Assembly: GCA_034440575.1 (NCBI GenBank)
Contig: JAOTOL010001205.1
Coordinates: 108,501 to 172,500, forward strand
Direction: 5' to 3'
DNA from: Imbricaverruca yamaguchii
Taxonomy: Eukaryota; Arthropoda; Thecostraca; Neoverrucidae
Length of the DNA: 64,000 nt
The position numbers and the translations under genes were made by a program. This document shows, piece by piece, positions 53,689 through 64,000 of this stretch (its first letter is position 1; every line of letters starts with the position of its first letter). The notes beneath the pieces are model-generated. The model saw only the letters and a program-made list of their open reading frames with translations, had not been told where the DNA came from and did no database searches.

Positions 53689-53750
53689 CTTCAGTAGTGG
53701 GATTGGACTCCGCGCGTGGAGGACCAGACAGCGTCATGCGACCTGTCCGG
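53689..53750 (-). pseudogene. tRNA-Leu 3' fragment
   Basis: Keeps only the variable and T arms. The mirrored fragment is at 58264-58317. The same truncation recurs at 60118 and 63772. Confidence 0.75.
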
Positions 53751-53917
53751 GGTCATGAGATCTCTTGAAATGCGAGGTCATCAAGCATGTCGAGTCACTG
53801 CGGCCATGACGCACATTGTGTCGCTGGTGCGGTCAGGTGGTCGGGTCATACCACGGATCACCACAACCGGACTCTGGTGTTGCCTCCTGGTTCGGAGGTC
53901 ACCACGTACGTTCCAGG

Positions 53918-54001
53918 GTCAGGATGGCCGAGCGGTCTAAGGCGCAGCGTTCAGGTCGCAGTCTGGTTCTCCAGGCGTGGGTTCGAATCCCACTTCTGAC
54001 A
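53918..54001 (+). tRNA. tRNA-Leu (CAG)
   Basis: Full cloverleaf. One anticodon-stem mismatch (CAGCG). A TTTT terminator follows within 10 nt. Confidence 0.85.
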
Positions 54002-54339
54002 TGCCTTTTAGTTTGATAATATTACGCATCGCGGTTACATATTCATCGTGCTCTGGATACCAAATCGATCTGAATTCTCACAATGTAGCCTTATCTATTG
54101 ATCTGGAAGGTTTATGATAGCTTCCTGCCCACGTTGTCTTCTTATTCATAATAGAGCATTCAATTTTCGCATGGAGAACTGTCCTCGAGGAAAACGTGTT
54201 TGTGTACTCCCAGAAGGCAAGGTCTTGTCAGTTGTGTTGTCAACAGCTCGGTATGTATTTATGTATGTATGCATGCATGTATTGATGCATGTGTGCACGC
54301 ATGTATGTATGCAAGCATGCATGCATTTTATATACACAC

Positions 54340-54340
<1 letters not shown>

Positions 54341-54412
<72 letters not shown>
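54341..54412. repeat. (TA)n microsatellite between converging modules
   Basis: Centre of a tail-to-tail pair (tRNAs at 53918 + and 54671 -). Confidence 0.95.
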
Positions 54413-54670
54413 GCGTCCATTCGTACTATATATACATACATAATTACATACCGAACTGTTGGCAACACAACTGACAAGATCTTGGGTAATGTGAGTACAC
54501 AAGTACGTTTCCCTCGAAGACATAGGAATAAGAAGCCAACGTGGGCAGGAAGATAGCTGTCATAAACACTGCACGCAGGGAAAGGATTACATTGTGAGAA
54601 GTGCCGAGTTGGTATTCAGAGCATGATGAACATTTCTTCGCGATGCGCAATGTTCTCAAACGAAAAGCGC

Positions 54671-54754
54671 TGTCAGAAGTGGGATTCGAACCCACGCCTG
54701 GAGAACCAGACTGCGACCTGAACGCAGCGCCTTAGACCGCTCGGCCATCCTGAC
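54671..54754 (-). tRNA. tRNA-Leu (CAG)
   Basis: Consensus sequence, intact A and B boxes. Confidence 0.95.
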
Positions 54755-54771
54755 ACAGGCGCGGAGCCGCA

Positions 54772-54970
54772 CACACACGCGCATGCATACACACAACACA
54801 GACACACACACACCACACACACGCACATACACACACACACACATACATACACACACACACACACACACAACATACACACACCCCACACACACGCACATGC
54901 ACACACACACACACACAGACTCATATATATGTGAGTCTGTGTGTGTATATATATATATATATATATGTGT
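54772..54970. repeat. (CA)n and (TA)n compound microsatellite
   Basis: Links two head-to-tail modules. Mirrored at 57,105-57,235. Confidence 0.92.
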
Positions 54971-55275
54971 ACATATGTGCATGCATGCATACCTGCATAC
55001 CGAATTGCTGGCAACACAACTGACAAGATCTTGCCTTCTGTGAGTACATAAACACATTTTCCTCTAAAACATAAAACATAGTTAAAACATAAAACAAACA
55101 CACCGCGAACGTTGAATGCTCAGTGTTAGGAATAAGAAGCCAACATGGGCAGGAATCTAGCATAAACTTTCCAGGTCGATAGATAGGGCTACATTGTGAG
55201 AATTCAGATCGATTTGGTATCCAGAGCACGATGAATATGTAACCGCGATGAGTACTATTATCAAACTAAAAGGGA

Positions 55276-55359
55276 TGTCAGAAGTGGGATTCGAACCCAC
55301 GCCTGGAGAACCAGACTGCGACCTGAACGCAGCGCCTTAGACCGCTCGGCCATCCTGAC
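55276..55359 (-). tRNA. tRNA-Leu (CAG)
   Basis: Consensus sequence, TTTT terminator 3' of the gene. Exact mirror of 56749-56832. Confidence 0.95.
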
Positions 55360-56748
55360 CCATGGACGGGCGTGGTGACCTCCGAACCAGGAGCCACCAC
55401 CGGAGTCCGGTTGTGGTGATCCGTGGTATGACCCGATCACCTGACCGCACCAGTGGCACAATATGCTCCATGGCCGCAGTGACTCGACTTGCTTGATGAC
55501 CTCCGCGAAGTAGCAGATCTGATGACCCCTGGTACCCATCAGATGCAGAGCAAGCTTTGAACAATGGACAACAGGGTTACCCCTGTTGTCCACTGCAATA
55601 CGTATTGCTTTATATAGGTACTTTGAAGTGTTATCGTCTTTGGCGTTGCCCTCCCAATAATTTCAACTTTTAGCATGGGAGCCCACGGAGTGTGCCCCCA
55701 ATCAATTTCGGTCTGCCTATTGCCGTCAGTCATTCTCCCGAATAATTATTTAAAATCAATACCTGTGTTGGACACATTAACCCAGCCCGCGATCAAACCC
55801 TTTCACATACTAAAACCATGGGAAAATACAAAGAAAGCAGATTTGAAATTACAGGCGGAGTTCAACCCCGGCAGCCGAAACCTTTCATGTTAGTACAGGT
55901 CATACAGGCATGCACTGGTCGGTCCCGCCGCGGGTCATGGTGGCGTTGACCGCGACCGAGACCCGCTCGGTGGACCAGCGGGGGACCGCCGACCAGTCCC
56001 TCCACCCGGCTCAGATGCGGCACGATAGAAACAGCGGAACTTCAGGAAAGTGCCGTATTTTCCAGAAAGTTTCGCTGTTTGTATCGTGCCGCATCTGAGC
56101 CGGGTGGAGGGACTGGTTGGCGGTCCCCCGCTGGTCCACCGAGCGGGTCTCGGTCGCGGTCAACGCCACCATGACCCGCGGCGGGACCAACCAGTGCATG
56201 CCTGTATGACATGTACCAACATGAAAGGTTTCGGCTGCCGGGGTTGAACCCCGCCTGTAATTTCAAGTCTGCTTTCTTCGTATTTTCCGATGGTTTTAGT
56301 AAGTGAAAGGGTTTGATCGCGGGCTGGGTTAATGTGTCCACCACAGGTATTGATTTTAAATAATTATTCGGGAGAATTAATGACGGCAATGGGCAGACCG
56401 AAATGGATTGGGGCACACTCCGTGGGCTCCCATGCTAAAATTTGAAATTATTGGGAGAGCAACGCCAAAAACGATAACACTTCAAAGTACCTATATAAAG
56501 CAATACGTATTGCAGTGGACAACAGGGGTAACCCTGTTGTCCATTGTTCAAAGCTTGCTCTGCATCTGATGGGTACCCGTGGTCATCAGATCTGCTAGTT
56601 CGCGGAGGTCATCAAGCAAGTCGAGTCACTGCGGCCATGGCGCATATTGTGCCACTGGTGCGGTCAGGTGATCGGGTCAGACCACGGATCACCACAACCG
56701 GAGCCCGGTGTTGGCTCCGGGTTCGAAGGTCACCACGCAATTGCACGG

Positions 56749-56832
56749 GTCAGGATGGCCGAGCGGTCTAAGGCGCTGCGTTCAGGTCGCAGTCTGGTTC
56801 TCCAGGCGTGGGTTCGAATCCCACTTCTGACA
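56749..56832 (+). tRNA. tRNA-Leu (CAG)
   Basis: Consensus sequence. Mirror of 55276-55359, but only TTT follows closely. Confidence 0.95.
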
Positions 56833-57104
56833 TCCCTTTAGTTTGATAATATTACGCATCGCGGTTACATATTCATCTTGCTCTGGATACCAAATCGATC
56901 TGAATTCTCACAATGTAGCCCTGTCTATCGATCTGGAAGGTTTATGATAGCTTCCTGCCCATGTTGCTTTCTTATTCATAACTGAGCATTCAATGTTCGC
57001 GATGTAAACTATGTTTGAGAGGGAAAACGCGTTTATGTACTCCCAGAAGGCAATATCTTGTCAGTTGTGTTGCCAACAATTCGGCATGCATGTATGTACG
57101 CATG

Positions 57105-57235
57105 TACATATATATATATATATGTATATACATGCGTACATGCATACATATATATATAGTCTGTGTGTGTGTGTGTCTGTGTATGTGTGCGTGTGTGGTG
57201 TGTGTGTGTTGTGTGTATGCATGCGCGTGTGTGTG
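57105..57235. repeat. (TA)n and (TG)n compound microsatellite
   Basis: Mirror of 54,772-54,970 in the right arm. Confidence 0.92.
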
Positions 57236-57250
57236 CACCTCCGAGCTTCT

Positions 57251-57334
57251 GTCAGGATGGCCGAGCGGTCTAAGGCGCTGCGTTCAGGTCGCAGTCTGGT
57301 TCTCCAGGCGTGGATTCGAATCCAACTTCTGATA
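57251..57334 (+). tRNA. tRNA-Leu (CAG), T-arm variant
   Basis: GGATTCGAATCCAAC in the T arm and TGATA at the 3' end. The acceptor closes with a G-T pair. The B box is one base off consensus. Confidence 0.8.
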
Positions 57335-57597
57335 GCGATATTTGTTTGAGAATATTGCGCATCGCGAAGAAATCTTTATCATACTCTGGATACCAGCTCG
57401 GTAATTTTTGCAACGTAACGCTGTCTCTGCCTCCAGGGTTTATGAAAACTTTCTTCGTGCCCACGTTGGCTTCTTATTCATGTCTTCGAGGAAAACGTAC
57501 TCGTGTACCACAATAAGCAAGGTCTTGTCACTTGTGTTGCCAACAGTTCGGTATCAAATTATGCATGTATATATGGTACGAATGGAGGCATGTGTAT

Positions 57598-57634
57598 ATA
57601 GGTATATATAGGCATATATATATATATATATGTG

Positions 57635-57671
<37 letters not shown>

Positions 57672-57680
57672 TGTGTATAA
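57598..57680. repeat. (TA)n/(TG)n microsatellite
   Basis: Between converging modules, followed by ATACATACATGCGCACAC-type sequence. Confidence 0.92.
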
Positions 57681-58002
57681 CATGCATGCATGCTTGCATA
57701 CATACATGCGCACACACATACATAAATACATGCCTACATACATAAATACATACCGAGCTGTTGGCAACACAACTGACAAGACCTTGCCTTCTGGGAGTAC
57801 ACAAACACGTTTTCCTCGAGGACAGTTCTCCACGCGAAAATTGCATGCTCAGTTATGAATAAGAAGACAACGTGGGCAGGAAGCTATCATAAAACTTCCA
57901 GATCGATAGATAGGGCTACATTGTGATAATTCAGATCGTTTTGGTATCCAGAGCACGATGAACATGTAGCCGCGATGCGTAATATTATCAAACTAAAAGG
58001 GA

Positions 58003-58086
58003 TGTCAGAAGTGGGATTCGAACCCACGCCTGGAGAACCAGACTGCGACCTAAACGCAGCGCCTTAGACCGCTCGGCCATCCTGAC
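58003..58086 (-). tRNA. tRNA-Leu (TAG)
   Basis: Identical to consensus except the anticodon loop TTTAGGT, giving anticodon UAG, which still reads leucine (CUA). Confidence 0.92.
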
Positions 58087-58263
58087 CCAGGCACACGCGT
58101 GGTGACCTCCGAACCAAGAGCCACCACCGGGCTCCGGTTGTGGTGATCCTTGGTATGACCCGATCACCTGACCGCACCAGCGACACAATGTGCGCCATGG
58201 CCACAGTGAATCGACATGCTTTTGATGACCTCGCAATTCAAGGGATCTCATGACCCCGGACAG

Positions 58264-58317
58264 GTCGCATGTCGCAGTCTGGTTCTCCACGCGCGGGTTC
58301 GAATCCCACTACTGAAG
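58264..58317 (+). pseudogene. tRNA-Leu 3' fragment
   Basis: Begins at the 3' anticodon stem, with a normal T arm GGGTTCGAATCCCACTACT. No A box. Confidence 0.75.
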
Positions 58318-58674
58318 AGTCCTTTTTGTTGGAGAATATTGCGCATCGCGAAGAAATATTCATCATGCTCTGAATACCAAATCGGTCATTTTCGCAATAT
58401 AACCTTATCTCTACCCGCAAGGTTTCTCATAGCTTCTTCCCTGCCCACGTTGGCTTCTTATTCCTATGTCTTCGAGGAAGATTGCTCTACATCTGATGGG
58501 TACCCGGGGTCACCAGATCTGCTGGCTCGCGGATGTCATCAAGCATGTCGAGTCACTGTGGTCATGGCGCACATTGTGTCGCTGGTGCGGTCAGGTCATC
58601 AGATCAGACCACGGATCACCACAACCGGAGCCCGGTGGTGGCTCCGGGTTCGGAGGTCACCACGCACGTGCCGG

Positions 58675-58758
58675 GTCAGGATGGCCGAGCGGCCTAAGGC
58701 GCTGCGTTTAGGTCGCAGTCTGGTTCTCCAGGCGTGGGTTCGAATCCCACTTCTGACA
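58675..58758 (+). tRNA. tRNA-Leu (TAG)
   Basis: Full cloverleaf with anticodon loop TTTAGGT and one D-loop change (GGCCTAAGG). Confidence 0.92.
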
Positions 58759-59131
58759 GCCACATTTGTTTGGTACTATTGTGCACCGCGGTTAAATATT
58801 CATTGGCTCTAGCTACCAAATCGATCTGGGTGTTCACAATGCAACGCTATATATTGGTCTGCAAAGTTTGCAATAGCTTCCTGCCCATGTTGGCTTCCTA
58901 TTCCTAACTTTGAGCATTAAATTTTCGCGAGGTAAACTATGTCTTCGAGGAAAACATGTTTATGTACTCCCAGAAGGCGAGATCTTTTCAGTTGTGTTGC
59001 CACAGTTTGGTATGTATGTATATATGCGCATATATGTATGTATATATGTATATATATTTGTGTTTGTTTGTGTGAAGGTGTGTATGTGTTGTGTGTGTAT
59101 GCATGTGCGCGTCTGTGCGCGTCCCATCAGT

Positions 59132-59215
59132 GTCAGGATGGCCGAGTGGTCTAAAGCGCTGCGTTCAGGTCGGAGTCTGGTTCGCCCAGCGTGGGTTCGA
59201 ATCCCACTTCTGACA
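59132..59215 (+). tRNA. tRNA-Leu (CAG), diverged
   Basis: GAGTGGTCTAAAGCG D arm, one anticodon-stem mismatch and an altered variable arm (CTGGTTCGCCCAG). Boxes are usable. Confidence 0.75.
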
Positions 59216-59491
59216 GCACTATCGGTTTGAGAGTATTGCGCATCGCGGGGAAATCCTTATTATGCTCTGGATACAAGCGCGGTAATCCTCGCAACGTAAC
59301 GCTGTCTCCGCCTGCTGGGTTTATCATAGCTTTCTTCCTGCCCACGTTGGCTTCGTATTCATATCTTCGAGGAAAACGTACTCGTGTACTCACAATAAGC
59401 AACATCTCGTCACTTGTGTTGCCAACAGTTCGGTATATAATTATGCATGTATATATGGTACGAATGGATGCATATGTATATAGGTATATAT

Positions 59492-59495
<4 letters not shown>

Positions 59496-59563
<68 letters not shown>

Positions 59564-59575
59564 GTGTGTGTGTAT
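59496..59575. repeat. (TA)n/(TG)n microsatellite
   Basis: Between converging modules. Confidence 0.95.
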
Positions 59576-59859
59576 AACATGCATGCATACACACATACAT
59601 AAATACATACCGAGCTGTTGACAACACAGCTGACAAGACCTTGCCTTCTGGGAGTACACAAACACGTTTTCCTCGAGGACAGTTCTCCACTCGAAAATTG
59701 AATGCTCAGTTATGAATAAGAAGACAGCATGGGCAGGAAGCTAGCATAAACCTTCCACAGCGATAGATAGGGCTACATTGTGAGAATTCAGATCCATTTG
59801 GTATCCAGAGCACGATGAATATGTAACCGCGATGCGTAACATTATCAAACTAAAGGGGA

Positions 59860-59943
59860 TGTCAGAAGTGGGATTCGAACCCACGCCTGGAGAACCAGAC
59901 TGTGACCTGAACGCAGCGCCTTAGACCGCTCGGCCATCCTGAC
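59860..59943 (-). tRNA. tRNA-Leu (CAG)
   Basis: Near consensus, one anticodon-stem change (GTCACAG). Confidence 0.88.
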
Positions 59944-60117
59944 CCGGGCACCTGCGTCGTGACCTCCGATCCCGGAGCCACTACCGGGCTCCGGTAGTGG
60001 TGATCCTTGGTATGACCCGATCACCTGACCGCACCAGTGACACAATATGCGCCATGGCCGCAGTGACTCGACATGCTTGATGACCTCGCAATTCAAGAGA
60101 TCCGATGACCCCGGACA

Positions 60118-60172
60118 GGTTGCATGTCGCAGTCTGGTTCTCCACGCGCGGGTTCGAATCCCACTACTGAAG
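60118..60172 (+). pseudogene. tRNA-Leu 3' fragment
   Basis: Same truncation as 58264-58317. Confidence 0.75.
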
Positions 60173-60420
60173 AGTCCTTTTTGTTTGAGAATATTGCGCA
60201 TCGTGAAGAAATATTCATCATGCTCTGATACCAAATCGGTCATCTTCACAATGTAACCCTATCTCTTCACCTGCAACGTTTATGAAAGCTTCCTGCCCAC
60301 GGTGGCTTCGTATTTCTATATCTTCGATGGAACCGTACTTGTGTACTTACAGTACACAAAATTTGTCAGTGGTATTGCGTATGTGTATGCATGCGCGTGT
60401 GTGCACGCACTTTTGCCAAT

Positions 60421-60504
60421 GCCAGGAAGGCAGAGAGATCTAAGGTGCTGCGTTCAGGTCACAGTCCGATTCTTGAGGCTGGTATTCGAATCCCGGTTCT
60501 AATA
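60421..60504 (+). pseudogene. tRNA-Leu pseudogene
   Basis: Decayed copy with CAGAGAGATCTAAGGTG and GGTATTCGAATCCCGG, partner of 53354-53437. Confidence 0.8.
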
Positions 60505-60854
60505 GTCTTTTTAGTTTGATAATGTTGCGCATCGCGAATAAATATTCGTCATGCTCTAAATGCCAAATCGATATTTATCTCAATGTAACCTTATCTCTAC
60601 CCGCAAGGTTTCTCATAGCTTCTTTCCTGCCCACGTTGGCTTCTTATTCCTATGTCTTGGAGGAAGCTTGCTCTACATCTGATGGGTACCCGGGGTCATC
60701 AGATCTGCTGGCTCGCGGATATCATCAAGCATGTCGAGTCACATGGCGCACATTGTGTCGCTGGTGCGGTCAGGTCATCAGATCAGACCACGGATCACCA
60801 CAACCGGACCCCGGTGGTGGCTCCGGGTTTGGAGGTCACCACGCTTCGACGTGC

Positions 60855-60938
60855 GTCAGGATGGCCGAGCGGTCTAAGGCGCTGCGTTCAGGTCGAAGTC
60901 TGTTTCTCCGGGCGTGGGTTGGAATCTCACTTCTGACA
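60855..60938 (+). tRNA. tRNA-Leu (CAG), weakened B box
   Basis: D and anticodon arms near consensus, but the T arm reads GGTTGGAATCTC, which damages the B box. Confidence 0.7.
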
Positions 60939-61207
60939 GAAGCTTTGGTTTGGTACTATTTTGCACAGCGGATAAATATTCATTGGCTCTGGCTACCAAA
61001 TCGATCTGGGTGCTCACAATGCAACCCTATATATTGGTCTGCAAGGTTTGCGATAGCTTCTTGCCCAGGTTGGCTTCCTATTCCTAACGTTGAGCATAAA
61101 ATTTTCGCGAGGTAAACTATGTCTTCGAGGAAAACGTGTTCATGTACTCCCAGTTTGGTATGGATGTATGTATGTATGCATGTACATACGTATGTATGCA
61201 TGTATAT

Positions 61208-61209
61208 AT

Positions 61210-61300
<91 letters not shown>
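61208..61300. repeat. (TA)n/(TG)n microsatellite
   Basis: Between converging modules. In this higher-order unit the second tRNA is missing. Confidence 0.95.
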
Positions 61301-61626
61301 ACATGCATGCATGCTTGCATACATACATGCGTACACACATACATAAATACATGCATACATACATACATAGATACATACCGAGCTGTTGACAACACAACTG
61401 ACAAGACCTTGCCTTCTGGGAGTACACAAACACGTTTTCCTCGAGGACGGTTCTCCACGCGAAAATTGAATGCTCAGTTATGAATAGGAAGATAACATGG
61501 GCAGGAAGCTATCATAAACCTCCAGATCGATAGATAGGACTACATTGTGAGAATTCAGAACGACTTTGTATTCAGAGCACGATGAATATGTAGCCGCGAT
61601 GCGTAATATTATCAAACTAAAAGGGA

Positions 61627-61710
61627 TGTGAGAAGTGGGATTCGAACCCACGCCTGGAGAACCAGACTGCGACCTGAACGCAGCGCCTTAGACCGCTCGG
61701 CCATCCTGAC
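61627..61710 (-). tRNA. tRNA-Leu (CAG)
   Basis: Consensus except one acceptor mismatch (TTCTCACA). Confidence 0.88.
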
Positions 61711-62227
61711 CCGGGCACACGGGTGGTGACCTCCGAACCAGGAGCCACCACCGGGCTCCGGTTGTGGTGATCTCTGGTATGACCCGATCACCTGACCGCA
61801 CCAGCGACACAATGTGCGCCATGGCCTTCTGGGAGTATTCCGATTCTTTAGGCTGGTATTCGAATCCCGTTTTTTTTTAGTTTCATAATGTTGCGCATCG
61901 CGAAGAAACATTCGTCATGCTCTAATTGTCAAATCCATATTTATCACAATGTAACCTTATCTTTACCCGCAGGGTTTCTCATAGCTTCTTTCCTGCCCAC
62001 GTTGGCTTCTTATTCCTATGTCTTCGAGGAAGCTTGCTCTACATCTGATGGGTACCTGGGGTCATCAGATCTGCTGGCTCGCGGATATCATCAAGCATGT
62101 CGAGTCACTGTGGCCATGGCGCACATTGTGTCGCTGGCGCGGTCAGGTCATCAGATCAGACCACGGATCACCACAACCGGACCCCGGTGTTGGCTCCGGG
62201 TTCGGAGGTCACCACGCTTGCACGAGC

Positions 62228-62311
62228 GTCAGGATTGCCGAGCGGTCTAAGGCGCTGCGTTCAGGTCGCAGTCTGGTTCTCCAGGCGTGGGTTCGAGTCC
62301 CACTTCTGACA
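62228..62311 (+). tRNA. tRNA-Leu (CAG)
   Basis: GATTGCCGAGC in the A box and GGTTCGAGTCCC in the B box. Otherwise consensus. Confidence 0.9.
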
Positions 62312-62624
62312 GGAACTTTTGTTTGGTACTATTGTGCACCACGGATAAATATTCATTGGCTCTGGCTACCAAATCGATATGGGTGCTCACAATGCAACCC
62401 TATCTATTGGTCTGCAAGGTTTGCGATAGCTTCCTGCCCATGTTGGTTTCCTATTCCTAACGTTGAGCATTAAATTTTCGCGAGGTAAACTATGTCTTCG
62501 AGGTAAACGTGTTTATGTACTCCCAGAAAGCAAGATCTTTTCAGTTGTTGCCAACAGTTTGGTATGTATGTATGTATGTATGTATGCATGTACATAGGTA
62601 TGTATGTATGTATATATGCGCATA

Positions 62625-62627
<3 letters not shown>

Positions 62628-62723
<96 letters not shown>

Positions 62724-62750
62724 TTGTGTGTATGTGTGTATGTGTTGTGT
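62628..62750. repeat. (TA)n/(TG)n microsatellite
   Basis: Between head-to-tail modules at 62228 and 62789. Confidence 0.95.
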
Positions 62751-62788
62751 GTGTATGCATGTGCGCGTATGTGCGCGCTGCTGCCGGT

Positions 62789-62872
62789 GTCAGGATGGCC
62801 GAGCGGTCTAAGGCGCTGCGTTCAGGTCGCAGTCTGGTTCTCCAGGCGTGGATTCGAATCCCACTTCTGATA
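62789..62872 (+). tRNA. tRNA-Leu (CAG), T-arm variant
   Basis: Same GGATTCGAATCC and TGATA changes as 57251-57334, so it is the same position in the higher-order unit. Confidence 0.85.
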
Positions 62873-63518
62873 GCGATATTTGCTTGAGAATATTGCGCAT
62901 CGCGAAGAAATCTTTATCATGCTCTGGATACCAGCTCGGTAATTCTCGCAACGTAACGCTGTCTCTGCCTGCAGGGTTTATGATAGCTTTCTTCGTGCTC
63001 ACGTTGGCTTCTTATTCATGTCTTCGAGGAAAACGTACCCTTGTACTCACAATAGGCAAGATCTCGTCACTTGTGTTGCCAACAGCTCGGTATATAATTA
63101 TGCATGTATATATGGTACGAATGGATGCATGTGTATATAGGTATATACATGTGTGTGTGTGTGTGTGTGTGTGCGTGTGGGTGTGTGTGTGTATAACATG
63201 CATGCATGCTTGCATACATACATGCGCACACACATACCTAAATACATACATACATACATAAATACATACCCAGCTGTTGGCAACACAACTGACAAGACCT
63301 TGCCTTCTGGGAGTACACAAACACGTTTTCCTCGAGGACAGTTCTCCACGCGAAAATTGAATGCTCAGTTATGAATAAGAGGACAACATGGGCAGGAAGC
63401 TATCATAAAACTTCCAGATCGATAGATAGGGCTACATTGTGATAATTCAGATCGTTTTGGTATCCAGAGCACGATGAACATGTAGCCGCGATGCGTAATA
63501 TTATGAAACTAAAAGGGA

Positions 63519-63602
63519 TGTCAGAAGTGGGATTCGAACCCACGCCTGGAGAACCAGACTGCGACCTGAACGCAGCGCCTTAGACCGCTCGGCCATCCTG
63601 AC
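63519..63602 (-). tRNA. tRNA-Leu (CAG)
   Basis: Consensus sequence with a TTTT terminator. Confidence 0.95.
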
Positions 63603-63771
63603 CCGGGCACTCGAGTGGTGACCTCCGAACCCGGAACCACCACCGGGTTCCGGTTGTGGTGATCCGTGGTATGACCCGATCACCTGACCGCACCAGTGGC
63701 ACAATATGCGTCATGAGTGACTCGACATGCTTGATAACCTCGCAATTCAAGGGATCTCATGACCCCGAACA

Positions 63772-63826
63772 GGTCGCAGGTCGCAGTCTGGTTTTCCAAA
63801 CGCGGATTCGAACACTACTGAAGAGT
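63772..63826 (+). pseudogene. tRNA-Leu 3' fragment
   Basis: Same truncation as 58264-58317, more decayed (GGATTCGAACACTACTG). Confidence 0.7.
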
Positions 63827-64000
63827 CCTTTTTGCTGAAAGATGTAGCTCATCGCGAAGAAATATTCATCATGCTCTGAATACCAAATCGGTCATTTTCA
63901 CAATCTAACCCTATCTCCTTACATGCAACGTTTGTGAAAGCTCCCGCCCACGTTGGCTTCTTATTTCTATATCTTCGAGGAAACCGTATTTGTGTACTCA

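Larger units (their letters stand above)
53690..58317. repeat. Giant palindrome (about 4.6 kb)
   Basis: Arms mirror about position 56,054: tRNAs at 55276/56832, 54671/57334 and 53918/58086 and fragments at 53690/58317 have coordinate sums of 112,004-112,108. The inner 1.9 kb aligns almost without gaps. The core loop is about 36 bp, inside GGCTCAGATGCGGCACGAT stems. Confidence 0.9.

Overview
The window is from an animal nuclear genome, most likely an arthropod and perhaps a crustacean. The organism call is inference from gene content and coding style. Evidence for a eukaryote: spliced genes with GT/AG junctions and phase-consistent exons, non-LTR retrotransposons, a hAT DNA transposon, tRNA-derived SINEs, abundant minisatellites and nuclear tRNA-Leu genes. 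Coding exons are GC-rich and favour CTG for leucine.

Layout. (1) 0.6-10.3 kb: the last four recognised exons of TSC2 (tuberin, + strand) encode the end of the Rap/Ran-GAP domain and the C-terminus. One intron holds a complete hAT element with 8-bp target duplications. Upstream, a minisatellite built from a TSC2 splice acceptor was split by a 3.9-kb I-type LINE. (2) 10.3-20.2 kb: minisatellites, SINEs and LINE remnants, including a LINE inside a LINE. (3) 20.2-32.8 kb: SNAPC1 (SNAP43, + strand), seven exons. A small four-transmembrane protein gene lies on the opposite strand in its longest intron. (4) 33.3-36.9 kb: large minisatellites. (5) 36.6-49.3 kb: ten exons of a neuroligin/gliotactin-like transmembrane cholinesterase-like protein (- strand) whose catalytic serine is lost. 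(6) 49.3-52.2 kb: no confident gene. (7) 52.2-64.0 kb: an array of 18 full-length tRNA-Leu copies (16 without gross defects, two clear pseudogenes) plus at least four fragments. It is arranged as a giant palindrome centred near 56,054, followed by direct higher-order repeats with (TA)n/(TG)n tracts, and runs off the right end.

Three patterns stand out. First, many minisatellites are anchored on exon edges: the repeat unit contains the end of an exon plus its own 5' or 3' splice site, amplified 3 to about 16 times. This is seen in TSC2, SNAPC1 and the neuroligin-like gene. Second, four dispersed insertions of only 55-61 bp consist of little more than the 3' terminal hairpin of the resident I-type LINE and are flanked by 13-14-bp target duplications. 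Third is the palindromic tRNA-Leu array, which mostly carries the CAG anticodon matching the dominant CTG codon. The three protein genes show no operon-like relation to each other. TSC2 acts in Rheb/mTORC1 control, SNAPC1 in snRNA promoter recognition, and the neuroligin-like protein in adhesion.
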